A DNA stretch of 64,000 nucleotides from Pokkaliibacter plantistimulans (GTDB taxonomy: Bacteria; Pseudomonadota; Gammaproteobacteria; Pseudomonadales; Balneatricaceae). The stretch covers positions 18,031-82,030 of the forward strand of contig NZ_LAPT01000041.1 of NCBI RefSeq assembly GCF_003194385.1, written 5' to 3'. Below the pieces are notes generated by a model. It saw only the letters and a list, made by a program, of their open reading frames with translations, was not told where the DNA came from and made no database searches. A program made the position numbers and the translations under genes. How positions within the stretch are numbered: the first letter of the stretch is position 1; every line of letters starts with the position of its first letter. This document shows, piece after piece, positions 16,739 through 26,147 of the stretch.

Positions 16739-17876
16739 TGCGGTGTCCTTCATGATTGTCCTGATGCCACTGGCTGCTGGCGACGATACCCCAACGCCGG
16801 AACCAGGGCTCAAACTCCGCCAGTGTGAACAGATCGAGGCAAGGCCGCGCTCCGGTTTGTGGCAGCTGTGCGGCCACCAGCTTGCGGGCGACCAGAATCG
16901 CCGACAGCGTGGGAATATAAGGCCCGACTCCGTGCTCTGCGGTCAAACGCCAGCAATACCGCAACGCCTGTCCCTGCCGGTCCTGACCGCTGACCTCCAC
17001 ACGCATGCCCCCGGCATCACTCCCCCAGCGGGCAAACCAGCCGCTGGCCGCCATGATCGGCCGGGTGAAGCGTGCCCAGTCGCGCACGATGCCACAGCGG
17101 CTGAGCCAGGCCATGGCCACCATCCCCAGATGCAGCCAGGGCAGCTCCAGCCCGGCCTGAAAGCGCACCTGCTGCTGCACCTGATAACGCGCGGGAAACA
17201 GCTGCACATCAGCAACATCGACATTGGCCAGCCAGCGTTTGCCGAGGGGGTGACCGAAATCCAGCCGACGCGGCTCCATCCAGCCATAGGCCTGCCCGTA
17301 CTGCCCCTGACGAAACGCCGGGAAGCCATGGCCGGTATAGGACAGAATGCCGCGCACCGTCGCCTCACCGCGTTCGGCCCGGTTACCCGGGGCAATGGCA
17401 ATATCAATAAGGTCGATAACAGCGAAGCGCTGCCAGCACTGATCCACCACGGCTGCCGACAATCCCGGGACCGAGCTGGCGCCACTGACCAGCAGCACAC
17501 CGGCGTCTCTGGCGGCCTGATCAAGCGCCTGAATGCCACATACAAAGCGGCTGTCATCCGCCAGATCGATATAGTGACAGCCCTGCGCCACACAGGCCGC
17601 CGCCACCCGGTAACTTTGCTGCTGAAACGGCCCACTGGTGTGAATCACCACATCCGGTGCCCAGCGTTGCAGCTGATCGCTGAAGTCCGCGGCCAGAATA
17701 TCCATGGCCACGGCCTGCAAGGCGGCGCTGGCCGTACCTTGCAGCTGGGCGACCTGTTGCTGCGCCCGCATCAGGTTACGCCCCGCCAGCAGTAGCGTGA
17801 CTCGGGGCAGATCCTGCAGCTGCTCTGCGATACGTTTACCAAAGTTACCGTAACTGCCAAGAATCAGAATTCGCAT
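16728..17876 (-). CDS. Saccharopine-dehydrogenase-like NAD(P)-binding protein
   Basis: A 382-residue Rossmann-fold protein. It opens MRILILGSYGNFGKRIAEQL (nucleotide-binding GxxGxxG), followed by DVVIHTSGPFQQQSYRVAAACVAQGCHYIDLADD, the segment shared by saccharopine-dehydrogenase-like and trans-acting enoyl reductase-like proteins. ATG 17876 is preferred over 17885 because AAGGA sits eight bases before it. It heads a compact three-gene unit with two small membrane proteins (overlap of 11 bp, then a gap of 19 bp). The C-terminal ~100 residues are less conserved to the eye. Substrate unknown; a true lysine-pathway role is unlikely given the membrane partners. Confidence 0.75.
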   Translation of the reverse strand: MRILILGSYGNFGKRIAEQLQDLPRVTLLLAGRNLMRAQQQVAQLQGTASAALQAVAMDILAADFSDQLQRWAPDVVIHTSGPFQQQSYRVAAACVAQGCHYIDLADDSRFVCGIQALDQAARDAGVLLVSGASSVPGLSAAVVDQCWQRFAVIDLIDIAIAPGNRAERGEATVRGILSYTGHGFPAFRQGQYGQAYGWMEPRRLDFGHPLGKRWLANVDVADVQLFPARYQVQQQVRFQAGLELPWLHLGMVAMAWLSRCGIVRDWARFTRPIMAASGWFARWGSDAGGMRVEVSGQDRQGQALRYCWRLTAEHGVGPYIPTLSAILVARKLVAAQLPQTGARPCLDLFTLAEFEPWFRRWGIVASSQWHQDNHEGHRNGQ

Positions 17877-17907
17877 TAAGGTCATCCTTGTTCAGACGTC
17901 ATCACGA

Positions 17908-17990
17908 TCTCGTGAGCGAGAGCCCGTCAAGGCGAACAGAACTGCGAAAATACCGTTCAGTTGGCCTGCAGAAGATCTTTGCACAGCAGA
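17908..17990. repeat. Diverged intergenic repeat, copy 1
   Basis: The intergenic block with TCTCGTGAGCGAGAGCC, GTCAAGGCGAA and GAAGATCTTT resembles the block at 45173-45270 (TCTCGCGAGCCAGAGCC, GTCAGGGCGAA, GAAGATCTTT) in the same order. Both lie in non-coding DNA. This suggests a dispersed, decayed repeat family; its borders are not sharp. Confidence 0.45.
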
Positions 17991-18004
17991 TCGTGAGCAC
18001 GTTT

Positions 18005-18556
18005 TCAGAGCATACTGGCAGCTATCTGCTTACGCCGCTCAATCACCGATACCATGTCATCCAGCGAGCGGCGCAATGCCTCAGCCCAGTCCGGCTGAGC
18101 ACAGATAACGGCGGAGTCGGCCTGAGTGCCGAGCAGTGGCAGGGTGACGCAGGCACTGTCGATGATCTGCCCGGACATGGTGGTCAGCACTTCGCGCAGC
18201 GCCGCCTGCGCATGGCTGGCACGGGGAGAGGTGTTGAACAGGGCGATGGGTTTATCGACAAAACCGTAGCCGCCGACCAGCCAGTCGAGAGCATTTTTCA
18301 GCACACCGCTGATACCATGGGCATATTCCGGGCTGGCGATCAGCAGACCGTCGGCCGCCGCCATCTGCGCCTCCAGTGCCGCAACCTGAGGGTGCAGACC
18401 TTCTTCATCAGGATTGAACAGGGGCAGCTGCCCAAGACCGACGAGTTCGACCCGAACACTGGCCGGAGCCAGCTCAGCCAGGGCGGTGAGAACGGCGGTA
18501 TTGTACGACGGGCGGCGCAGGCTGCCGGACAGGGCGAGTAAGCGAATAGCAGACAT
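18005..18556 (-). CDS. NADPH-dependent FMN reductase
   Basis: A 183-residue flavodoxin-like reductase. The phosphate-binding loop is LSGSLRRPSYN (about residues 9-19) and the family motif SPEYAHGISGVLKNALDWL (about 94-112) contacts the isoalloxazine. Such proteins reduce FMN, quinones or chromate with NAD(P)H in the cytoplasm. The ATG at 18556, with AAGGA upstream, was chosen. It follows the second ~1000-residue protein gene by 88 bp on the same strand and could belong to that transcript. Confidence 0.87.
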   Translation of the reverse strand: MSAIRLLALSGSLRRPSYNTAVLTALAELAPASVRVELVGLGQLPLFNPDEEGLHPQVAALEAQMAAADGLLIASPEYAHGISGVLKNALDWLVGGYGFVDKPIALFNTSPRASHAQAALREVLTTMSGQIIDSACVTLPLLGTQADSAVICAQPDWAEALRRSLDDMVSVIERRKQIAASML

Positions 18557-18644
18557 CCATGGGATCCTTCCTCAGCGTGAGCCTGGTCTGCGGCTCACCG
18601 TGCCGCCCAGTCTACCAGCCTGTGCCAGTGAGTGCTGAACGGTG

Positions 18645-21600
18645 TCAGCGGCTTTCGTTGTGCTCTGCCGTGACCGCCTGACGGGGTTCGGCCGTATTCT
18701 GTGCGGCGGGTGCCGCACGCTCGGCATCAATGGCGGCTGGCGCCTGCAGGCGCTGCTGCAACAGTTGCTCCTGCAGGCGCGAGCGCAGCGTGGTGGCCTG
18801 CATCGCCGGTGTGCTGCTGCCGTCCGGCGTGGCTGCCTTGCCGGTCGGTGCCGACGGTTGTCGCTCAAGCTGCTCCAGACAGGCGGTGGCCAGCTGCCAC
18901 TGCTGACCTTGCAGCAGTTTGTCGATCGCCGCCAGCTGACTGGCGGTATCCAGCGGAGTCAGCAGTGCTTCCAGCACCCGCCTCTGATCAGTGCGGCTGG
19001 CCTGGGCGAAAACCGTATCGGGAATACTCAGCAGATAGCGACTACGGCTGGGCAATGCCGGGATGCGGGCGCAGCTGGCGGCCAGGGTGCGTAAACCTCG
19101 CTGTTGCTGTTCGGTATCAGGGCTGCCCATATCAGCCTGACAGAGGAAAGCCTGCTGTTCGATCACTTTAGCCCGTCCAGCGCGAGATACACCGGGCATG
19201 CCCGACTGCAGCAAGCTGGCTAACAGATGGTCGACTGCCTGCCGGGCAGGCCCGGGCTGCTGCCAGTCTTCCGGCCGGCTGTGGTGCAACATGGCCTCGC
19301 CCATGAAGTTGACGGCAGAAACAATCTTGTTGAGAAAGAACGGCCGGGGCCGGTCCTGTTGCTGCTGTTGGCGCAAGGCACCGGGCTCGTCCTGCAGCCG
19401 GGCCCGATCTTCCACCGGCGGCCGTTCCAGTCGCGCGCACAGCTGCAGCTTCTGCAGCAACGGCATGGCCATAGCGGGTTGACGCCCGGCGGCTGCCGGT
19501 CGCCCGCTGGCCAGACTGACAGCCATATCGGTCAGTTGCTGCACCAGCTGATGGGTATGCAGATAGCTCCAGCTGGTGCAGGCTTTCTGTAACAATAACC
19601 CCGGCATAAAAAATCGCTCCGCCAGCTCGGCATGGCTTTCCTGGCCAAGGGAGAAACGGTAACGATCCGCCTCACCGGCTTCATCGTCACCGGGAATGAC
19701 ACCCATGCTGGTGTGACTGAAGGCAAAACTGGAGCGCTGCGGTAACAGTTCCGGGCTGAAATAATCCTTACAGGGCAATCTGATTTCCGCTGTGGCGGCC
19801 GTGCCCAACTGCAGGGTCAGTGCAGGCCGGTCACTGGACACCACCACAAACGGCAGGCTGGCATCGTGCTGGAGCAGGCCGTTCTGCCCACGTCTGGGGC
19901 GCAGCAGGGTCTGCGCCACAAAACGGGCGTTGCCGGTGGCGCGCTCCAGCAACTCGAACTCGCTGTCACGACAGTGCAGCATATTGACCAGCAGCTGGCT
20001 GTCATTGCTGGCCATGCGCTGCATACCCTGCTCCACTTGCCGCAGATAACCGCGGGTCTGGTGCCCCAGTACATCATCACGGCTGATCAGGCCAATGGCA
20101 CCGGCCATGGCCTTGCCACTGCAGAGGTTGGCGTATTTCTGAAAGCTTTTGCATACCAGCATCCGCAGGCTGCCGCTGCTCAGGGCATCTGCCATCTGCC
20201 CCACCAGCTTGTCCATGTCACCACGCCGTTCCAGTGTGCTGTCCAGAATCAGAATCAGCGGCGCGGTCTCACCGGCCTCCGCATTCGCTGCCAGCCGACC
20301 GCGCACGGCGTCAATCACGCTGTCCACACCCCAGTGCTTTTCGCCCGCCGCGGGAGGCATGGAGTGATTGAGGGTCGCCAGCACGGCGTTACCGTCACTG
20401 GATTCAAGATCCATGTCGGTGTGCAGTGATTCCACCTCGAAATACACCGGCGTGATGCCCGCCTGCTCGGAGACGGCCTCCTCGACCGCGTTGATACCGG
20501 TCATTTTTTCTGCCAGCCGGAGACTGGTTGCGATGGCCTGCATACCGGAGCTGAGCAGATGCACTTCGGCCACTACGCCAGCGGGCAACCCGGCGGCGCC
20601 AAGCATAGGCCGGGCCGCCTGCTTGAAGTCATCCAGGGTGTAGGGTTGCAGGGCACTGAGGCAGACCTGCAACTCTTCCTGTAGCAGTTCATAACCATTG
20701 CCAAACAGCTGGCTGTCATGGCTGAGGCTGGGCAGACTGTCGGCAGCGCGCTGCAGATGCTGTAACCCGTTGGCCAGTACCGGATTGTGACGATGGGCGA
20801 CGGCTAACTGACGCTCATCGACCACCGTACACAACGCCTCAATCTGTGCCGCGGCCGCCTTACCCAGCGCCGCCAGACTGTGGCCAGCAGGGAGTTGCTG
20901 TAACCGCTGGCATACGCCGCTGTCGCGCAGCTGGCTGAGCAGCTGCTGATTATCAAGGTGAGGGTTGGCCACCACGCTACGTGCAGGTCCGCTGGCCGCA
21001 GCCACCACAGCATAGGCTGAGGGCACAGCACCGTAGGTGCCGAGCAGCTGCTCAGCCACCGCCACATCGCGGGGGCGCAGACGCAGGGCAAACAGGCCGG
21101 GATGAACAGGCAGCAGATGCTGTTTGAGATAGGCCACAGGCGCCTGCTTGAGATTTGACTCACCGATGCCCTGCAACACCGCCAGGGCCGTATGCGGGCC
21201 GTTGACATAGACCGCAGTGGGAGCCGGTTGCCCATAGCGGGCGTGAAAGGCCTGCTGACACTGGGCTTTCAACTCTTCCGGCAGGTGACTGCGCAGATAC
21301 TGGGCATTGCCTCCATGATCCAGCGTCAGCTGTGGCAGGCTGCCCGCTGGTGCAGGCTCCCTGCTGGCAAAGCTCAGGCCATACTGAGCGGCAATCTGCT
21401 CCGCGCCCGGCAGCTGGCCGAGGTTCAGGCGGCGACGCTTGGCCACGCTCGCCCCTTCGCTCCATTCCAGACTGAGCGCCTGATCATAGTGACCATGACG
21501 CTCCACTTCCTGCTCCAGCGCCCGCTTCAGACGCCCGACCCGGCCATCCAGATGCAGCCGCGATGAGACGTTGTCATCCTGCGCCTGTGGCGCGGAGAGG

Positions 21601-21665
21601 CGCACGGTTTCAGCAGGTGCAGAAGGCAGTGAGGTCTGCCGCTGTAACAACGGAGGCAGAGTCAT
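18645..21665 (-). CDS. Giant paralog B: unknown protein with cryptic PLP-fold core
   Basis: A 1006-residue protein of no recognised family. Residues 1-40 are low-complexity (Pro/Ser/Gln). The core shows features of fold-type-I pyridoxal-phosphate enzymes of the Cys/Met-metabolism type: LLSSGMQAIATSL (371-383; compare SSGMAAI of that family), LILDSTLE with D475, and KSFQKYANLCSGKAMAGAIGL, where K510 aligns with the Schiff-base lysine of S-x-x-K-Y. Other segments shared with paralog A are GQESHAELAERFFMPGLLLQ and SGMPGVSRAGR. No signal peptide or membrane helix is seen. The start overlaps the stop of paralog A (ATGA). An enzyme or a secreted effector are both possible. Confidence 0.8.
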   Translation of the reverse strand: MTLPPLLQRQTSLPSAPAETVRLSAPQAQDDNVSSRLHLDGRVGRLKRALEQEVERHGHYDQALSLEWSEGASVAKRRRLNLGQLPGAEQIAAQYGLSFASREPAPAGSLPQLTLDHGGNAQYLRSHLPEELKAQCQQAFHARYGQPAPTAVYVNGPHTALAVLQGIGESNLKQAPVAYLKQHLLPVHPGLFALRLRPRDVAVAEQLLGTYGAVPSAYAVVAAASGPARSVVANPHLDNQQLLSQLRDSGVCQRLQQLPAGHSLAALGKAAAAQIEALCTVVDERQLAVAHRHNPVLANGLQHLQRAADSLPSLSHDSQLFGNGYELLQEELQVCLSALQPYTLDDFKQAARPMLGAAGLPAGVVAEVHLLSSGMQAIATSLRLAEKMTGINAVEEAVSEQAGITPVYFEVESLHTDMDLESSDGNAVLATLNHSMPPAAGEKHWGVDSVIDAVRGRLAANAEAGETAPLILILDSTLERRGDMDKLVGQMADALSSGSLRMLVCKSFQKYANLCSGKAMAGAIGLISRDDVLGHQTRGYLRQVEQGMQRMASNDSQLLVNMLHCRDSEFELLERATGNARFVAQTLLRPRRGQNGLLQHDASLPFVVVSSDRPALTLQLGTAATAEIRLPCKDYFSPELLPQRSSFAFSHTSMGVIPGDDEAGEADRYRFSLGQESHAELAERFFMPGLLLQKACTSWSYLHTHQLVQQLTDMAVSLASGRPAAAGRQPAMAMPLLQKLQLCARLERPPVEDRARLQDEPGALRQQQQQDRPRPFFLNKIVSAVNFMGEAMLHHSRPEDWQQPGPARQAVDHLLASLLQSGMPGVSRAGRAKVIEQQAFLCQADMGSPDTEQQQRGLRTLAASCARIPALPSRSRYLLSIPDTVFAQASRTDQRRVLEALLTPLDTASQLAAIDKLLQGQQWQLATACLEQLERQPSAPTGKAATPDGSSTPAMQATTLRSRLQEQLLQQRLQAPAAIDAERAAPAAQNTAEPRQAVTAEHNESR

Positions 21666-24622
21666 GGTTGCCGCTCCGCGGTCTGGCCATTGAGGATCAG
21701 TTGCCCCGGCGTCAATCTGGCTCGCTGGTTTTGCAGCTGCCCATAAAGGTGCTGCTCCCAGTGTTCTGTACCGTGCGCGGGACGCAGAGACTCCGCCGGT
21801 GGCGGCAGCTGCCGGTCCAGCAGGACTTCAAAGCGACGGATACAGGCTTCCGCCTTGGTAAGATCGCCCTGTTCCAGCATCTGGCTGATCAGACTCAGCC
21901 GACGGCGGGCATCCAGCGGCTCAAACAGGGCGACCAGCGTGCGGTCACGCTGCGTGTCACTGGCTGCGCTGAAGACCTGTTCGGGGATGGCCAGCAGATA
22001 ATCCGGCTGGCGCGGCAACCCCGGCAAGCGCGCACAGCCGTCGGTCAGCGTCCGCAGCCCACGTTGCTGTTGTAGCGTATCGTCGCTGTGCATATCGGCA
22101 CGGCAGAGAAACGCCTGCAGCTCCATCACCAGCTGCCGCCCGGAATGGGAGACGCCCGGCATACCGGAATGCATGACCCCTTCCAGCATGGCATCAAGCT
22201 GTTGCCGGTCCGGCCCGGCGCACCAGCTGTCAGGTCGGGTGTAGCGCATGATCTGCTCGCCCAGATGACTGATCACCGAAACGATCCGGTTCAGTGTCAT
22301 GGGTTGCTCACGCTCGCCCTGCTGGTGCTGGCGCAGTTGTTCCGGCGTGCGCTGCAGCCGCTGCTGATCACTGACCGGCGCCTGCTCCAGTCGGCCGCTG
22401 ATATATAACTTCTGATACAGGTTCGGCGTGATATGGGCGGGCACCTGCACACTGCGTATACCTTCATCGCCCAGCTGCTGCACCAGCCGCCAGGCTTTGC
22501 CGCAATCCCAGCCCGCTCCTGGCGGTTGCTGCAACAGCAGGCCGGGCATAAACAGCCGCTCCGTCAGCTCGGCCTTGCTTTCCTGCCCCAGCGCCAGCCG
22601 CTGCATGGCACCGCCATCACTGGTCGGTATCTGGGTACGGTTACTGTGGATAAAGGCAAAGCTGTCACGAACCGGCAGCAGGTATTCACTGAACTGGCTG
22701 TCGCGGAACAGGTTCAGGGTGCGGCTGCCTTCGGCCAGATTGAGGGTCAGTGGCGGCGATGATCCCTGAATGCCGACCGTAACAAAGGGCAGCTGCGGAT
22801 CATGGCGATACTCCTGCTCCTTGCCGGGCGGAGGCGGCAGCAAATGCCGGGCCACATAGGCGGCGCTGTCGCAGGCGCGCTCCAGCAAGGCAAACTCCTG
22901 CTCACGACAGCCGAGCAGGTGCACCAGCAGCTGGCCATCGCTCTGGCCCATCCAGTCCAGCTCCTGCTCCACCCTTTGCAGATGGTTGCGGGCTCGTACA
23001 TGGGCGGCGTCTTCCCGACCGATCAGGCCAATGGCCCCGGCCATCACCTTGGCGCTGCCCAGTCCGGCGTATTTCTGATAACTCTTGCACACCACGATAC
23101 GCAGCTGGCCTGCCTGCAACGGCGTCGCAAAGTGATCCACCAGCCGCTGCATGTCGTCGCGGTGTTCCAGCGTGGCATCAAGCAACAGCACCAGCGCCGG
23201 GTCAGCGGCACCGGCCTGCTGCAGGCGCTGCGCCGTGGCCTCGATAACTGCGTCCACACCCCAGCGCTCGGTGCCAGCCGCACCCGGCATGGAGTGGTTA
23301 AGGGTGGCATACAGGGCGTGACTGTGGTCGTGCCCGATCAGCCATTCCCGATGCAGTGTCTCTACCTCGAAATACACCGGCGTCTGGCCGTGGCGGGCGG
23401 TACTGGCCATCGCCACATTGCGCTCACCGGTCAGCATGTCTGCCACTTCATGGCCCAGCGTCAGCGCCGCCATGCCTGAACTGACCAGATAGATATCCTG
23501 TTTCGGCACCGCCTCCGCCAGCTGACTGACGGACAGCATCTGCGCCGCTGCCAGACGGAAGTCATCCTGAGTGAAAGGCCGTGTGGCGCTGAGACAGACC
23601 TGCAACTCCTCCAGCAAGACCTGATAGCCATTGCCGAACAGCTGACTATCATGGCTCAGGCTGGGCAGGGTGTCGGCTATGCGGTGCAGTGCCTGCAGGC
23701 CGTTGGCCAGCACCGGGTTATGCGGCTGCAGCGCGGCCAGCTGGCGGTCATCCGCCACGTCCAGCCACTGCTCCAGCAATGCTGCCGCCGTATTGCTTAA
23801 CGGCGCCAGTGCACGCTCAGCAGGCAGGCTGCGCAGCCGTTCACACACATCGGTGTCATCGCTGTAGAAGTGATTTAACAGGGTCACATTATTGATGTGC
23901 GGATCGTCAGCAATGCGGGACTGCGCGCCGGTTGCGGCGGCAACCAGTGCATGGGCAGAGGGGCGGCCACCATACAGATTGAGCAGGGGCTCACAGGCAG
24001 TGACACTCCCCCGCGCCCTGAACTGCAGGGCCAGTACCCCCGGCGCCAGCGTTTGCAATCGTTCCCTGAGATGCTGTTCCGGGGAGCCCTGAATATCCTT
24101 GGTGCCGCGAAAATGCTCCAGCAGCTGGCTGGCGACATGGCGGCTGTTGATGATCAGCGCGGGCATGGCACGGGCACCGCACTGCTGACGATACAGCCGC
24201 TGCCCCAGTTCACGAAAGTCCATGGAAGGCTGATCACGTAGGTAGTCCGAGCTGACATCATGCTCAATACGCAGGTGATGCAGGACATCCCGCCGCGGCT
24301 GCTCCCTGCGCGCGGCACTCAGCCCGTACTGGGCGGCGATATGCTCAGCGCCCCTGAGCTGGCGCAGATCTGAGCGCCGCTGCTCGGCATGGCTGCCCGC
24401 TGCTCCCCAGTCCTGACGCACACTATGGTCATAACGGCGGTGCCGTTGCAGCTCCTGCTGCAATGCACGTTGCAGATGGTGTACACGGCCATCGAGCTGA
24501 CGACGATGCGCGCTCACCGCCACATCATCCTGACTGGCAGCAGGCAAAGCATGAGCGGGAGACGATTCAGCAGGCAGGGAAAGTTGGCGGGCAAGACCGG
24601 GGCCAGTGAGGGATGACGTCAC
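21662..24622 (-). CDS. Giant paralog A: unknown protein with cryptic PLP-fold core
   Basis: A 986-residue paralog of the next gene, similar along its whole length. It uses a GTG start at 24622 with GAGGAG eight bases upstream. The N-terminal ~40 residues are low-complexity. Conserved blocks in order: LDGRVHHLQRALQQE; HNPVLANGLQALHRIADTLP; SHDSQLFGNGYQVLLEELQVC; YLVSSGMAALTLGH (378-391); PVYFEVETLH; LLLDATLE with D482; KSYQKYAGLGSAKVMAGAIG with K517; SGMPGVSHSGR. The D-to-K spacing is 35 in both paralogs. The SGM, DAT and SxxKYxxG signatures point to a fold-type-I PLP domain related to cystathionine gamma-synthase. It lies 66 bp after a GcvA-type LysR gene. Function unknown. Confidence 0.8.
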   Translation of the reverse strand: MTSSLTGPGLARQLSLPAESSPAHALPAASQDDVAVSAHRRQLDGRVHHLQRALQQELQRHRRYDHSVRQDWGAAGSHAEQRRSDLRQLRGAEHIAAQYGLSAARREQPRRDVLHHLRIEHDVSSDYLRDQPSMDFRELGQRLYRQQCGARAMPALIINSRHVASQLLEHFRGTKDIQGSPEQHLRERLQTLAPGVLALQFRARGSVTACEPLLNLYGGRPSAHALVAAATGAQSRIADDPHINNVTLLNHFYSDDTDVCERLRSLPAERALAPLSNTAAALLEQWLDVADDRQLAALQPHNPVLANGLQALHRIADTLPSLSHDSQLFGNGYQVLLEELQVCLSATRPFTQDDFRLAAAQMLSVSQLAEAVPKQDIYLVSSGMAALTLGHEVADMLTGERNVAMASTARHGQTPVYFEVETLHREWLIGHDHSHALYATLNHSMPGAAGTERWGVDAVIEATAQRLQQAGAADPALVLLLDATLEHRDDMQRLVDHFATPLQAGQLRIVVCKSYQKYAGLGSAKVMAGAIGLIGREDAAHVRARNHLQRVEQELDWMGQSDGQLLVHLLGCREQEFALLERACDSAAYVARHLLPPPPGKEQEYRHDPQLPFVTVGIQGSSPPLTLNLAEGSRTLNLFRDSQFSEYLLPVRDSFAFIHSNRTQIPTSDGGAMQRLALGQESKAELTERLFMPGLLLQQPPGAGWDCGKAWRLVQQLGDEGIRSVQVPAHITPNLYQKLYISGRLEQAPVSDQQRLQRTPEQLRQHQQGEREQPMTLNRIVSVISHLGEQIMRYTRPDSWCAGPDRQQLDAMLEGVMHSGMPGVSHSGRQLVMELQAFLCRADMHSDDTLQQQRGLRTLTDGCARLPGLPRQPDYLLAIPEQVFSAASDTQRDRTLVALFEPLDARRRLSLISQMLEQGDLTKAEACIRRFEVLLDRQLPPPAESLRPAHGTEHWEQHLYGQLQNQRARLTPGQLILNGQTAERQP

Positions 24623-24688
24623 GATGCAGGCTCCTCAGGGACAGGCGTCCTTGTGGGTGGCCTGCGCGCCGGGGCCGGTTCCGCCCTG

Positions 24689-25603
24689 CTATACGGCGGC
24701 CATGTAGCTGTCCAGCTCCTGCTGATAGCGCTGAGCTTCCTCCATCATCCACTCGATGAAGTCGTGCTGCTTGCCTGCCGACAACTCGCGTTCGGGCCAC
24801 ACCAGCCAGTAGGGAAAACGATAGGGCGCAACAATATCGGTAAGACGCACAATCTCGCCGCGTTCCAGAAACGGCCTGACCACACTCAGGCGTTCCAGCG
24901 CTACACCCTGCCCCATGCGCACGGCTTCCATGATGACGTTGGAATCATTGATCCACAGCCCGCCGGGGCGGTTGATCGGCGGCTCCTTCCCCCCCGCCAC
25001 TTCGCACCAGGGGCTCCAGGACTCGGTCGAGCGAATCAGGCGCGCCGCCATCACTTCCTTCGGAGTGCGTGGCAACTTGCCCTGATTGTAGTGCGGAGCG
25101 GCGACCATGATGATCTTGTCTTCAAACAGCCGTTTCTTCTCCAGCCCCTCCCAGTCACCCAGCCCCATACGGATACCGATGTCCACCAGACCCTGACGCA
25201 AGTCCTGAATATCCAGACTGGCGCGAATACTGACCCGGTAGTCCGGATAGCGTTGCTGGAAGCGGGGAAAACGCGGCAACAGCCACTGGCTGCAGAACGA
25301 TGGCAGGGTGGCAATGACCAGTTCCCCCTCACGCGGACGTGCCCGCACCAACTGTGTAGCGTTGCTTATCTCACGCAGCGCCTGCCGCACTTGCAGCGCA
25401 TACATGCGGCCATCCTCGGTCAGACGCAGGCCGCGGCCCTCACGAATAAACAACGGCACTCCGAGCAAATCCTCAAGCAACCGCAATTGCTGGCTGATAG
25501 CGGAATGTGTAACAAACAGTTCCGTTGCAGCCAGCGTCACGCTGCCCAAACGGGCTACGGCCTCGAAACTGCGCAGGGCGGGTAATGGGGGTAAGGTGCT
25601 CAT
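24689..25603 (-). CDS. LysR-family regulator, GcvA type
   Basis: A 304-residue LysR protein. The start LPPLPALRSFEAVARLGSVTLAATEL and the recognition helix THSAISQQLRLLEDLLGVPLF are typical of the GcvA subgroup. The effector domain follows (about 92-300), with GLVDIGIRMGLGDW and GQGVALERLSVV. It is immediately upstream of the giant paralog genes on the same strand and divergent from the DUF2917 gene, so either could be its target. The 259-bp divergent spacer (25604-25862) is AT-rich and must hold both promoters. Confidence 0.9.
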   Translation of the reverse strand: MSTLPPLPALRSFEAVARLGSVTLAATELFVTHSAISQQLRLLEDLLGVPLFIREGRGLRLTEDGRMYALQVRQALREISNATQLVRARPREGELVIATLPSFCSQWLLPRFPRFQQRYPDYRVSIRASLDIQDLRQGLVDIGIRMGLGDWEGLEKKRLFEDKIIMVAAPHYNQGKLPRTPKEVMAARLIRSTESWSPWCEVAGGKEPPINRPGGLWINDSNVIMEAVRMGQGVALERLSVVRPFLERGEIVRLTDIVAPYRFPYWLVWPERELSAGKQHDFIEWMMEEAQRYQQELDSYMAAV

Positions 25604-25862
25604 GTAAGTAAAACTAACATCCAGCGCAAATTAATGTCGATATTCTATTTTCCGGCTTACGACTATAGTAGCACCCATCAATTCATGCCCTGGCAGGCAG
25701 TTGAAAAGCACATAGCCAGGCCATTCAGCGTTAACGGTCTCTGCTTATTGGGTACGGTAAAGAGAATATCTTTGCTGTTTCGGCAGATAACGCCAGGTTT
25801 GGCCTTTGCTCGATTCCTTTTTCAACACCCTGCACAGCATGTGTAGCAAAGAGGAAAACACC

Positions 25863-26147
25863 ATGAGCACCCTGAACCTGCAACTCAACGCCAAAGAAAC
25901 TCTGGTACTGGAACTGCACGAAGCCACTGAAGTACGCCTGATCTCCGGCGAACACTGGCTGAGCCTGAACGGCAAAGACATCACCCTGGACAGCAACGCA
26001 CCCCAGCACAGCCTGCCTGCCGGCAAACTGATCATTGAAGGTGAAGGCGTGCTGACGCTGAAAGCCCAGGCCACCTATAAGGAAGTTTCCGGCTGGCGTC
26101 ACCTGCTGGATCAGGTATGGCACCGCACCGCTATCGCGTTCAGCTGA
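25863..26147 (+). CDS. DUF2917-family small protein
   Basis: A 94-residue protein that matches the DUF2917 pattern: strands EATEVRLISGEHWLSLNGKDITLD, then PAGKLIIEGEGVLTLKA. The fold is probably a small all-beta, cupin-like unit. An upstream ATG at 25806 exists, but ATG 25863, with AGAGGA nine bases before it, is better placed. DUF2917 genes are often divergent from GcvA-type LysR genes, as here. Function unknown. Confidence 0.8.
   Translation: MSTLNLQLNAKETLVLELHEATEVRLISGEHWLSLNGKDITLDSNAPQHSLPAGKLIIEGEGVLTLKAQATYKEVSGWRHLLDQVWHRTAIAFS

Noticed and set aside
18572..18600. Terminator after giant paralog B
   Set aside because: The hairpin GTGAGCC / GGCTCAC has only seven pairs and no T-run on the minus strand; too weak to call.
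18645..24622. Type III secretion effectors as a firm label for the giant paralogs
   Set aside because: The Pro/Ser-rich N-termini are suggestive, but no secretion genes, chaperone gene or promoter box were found in the window.
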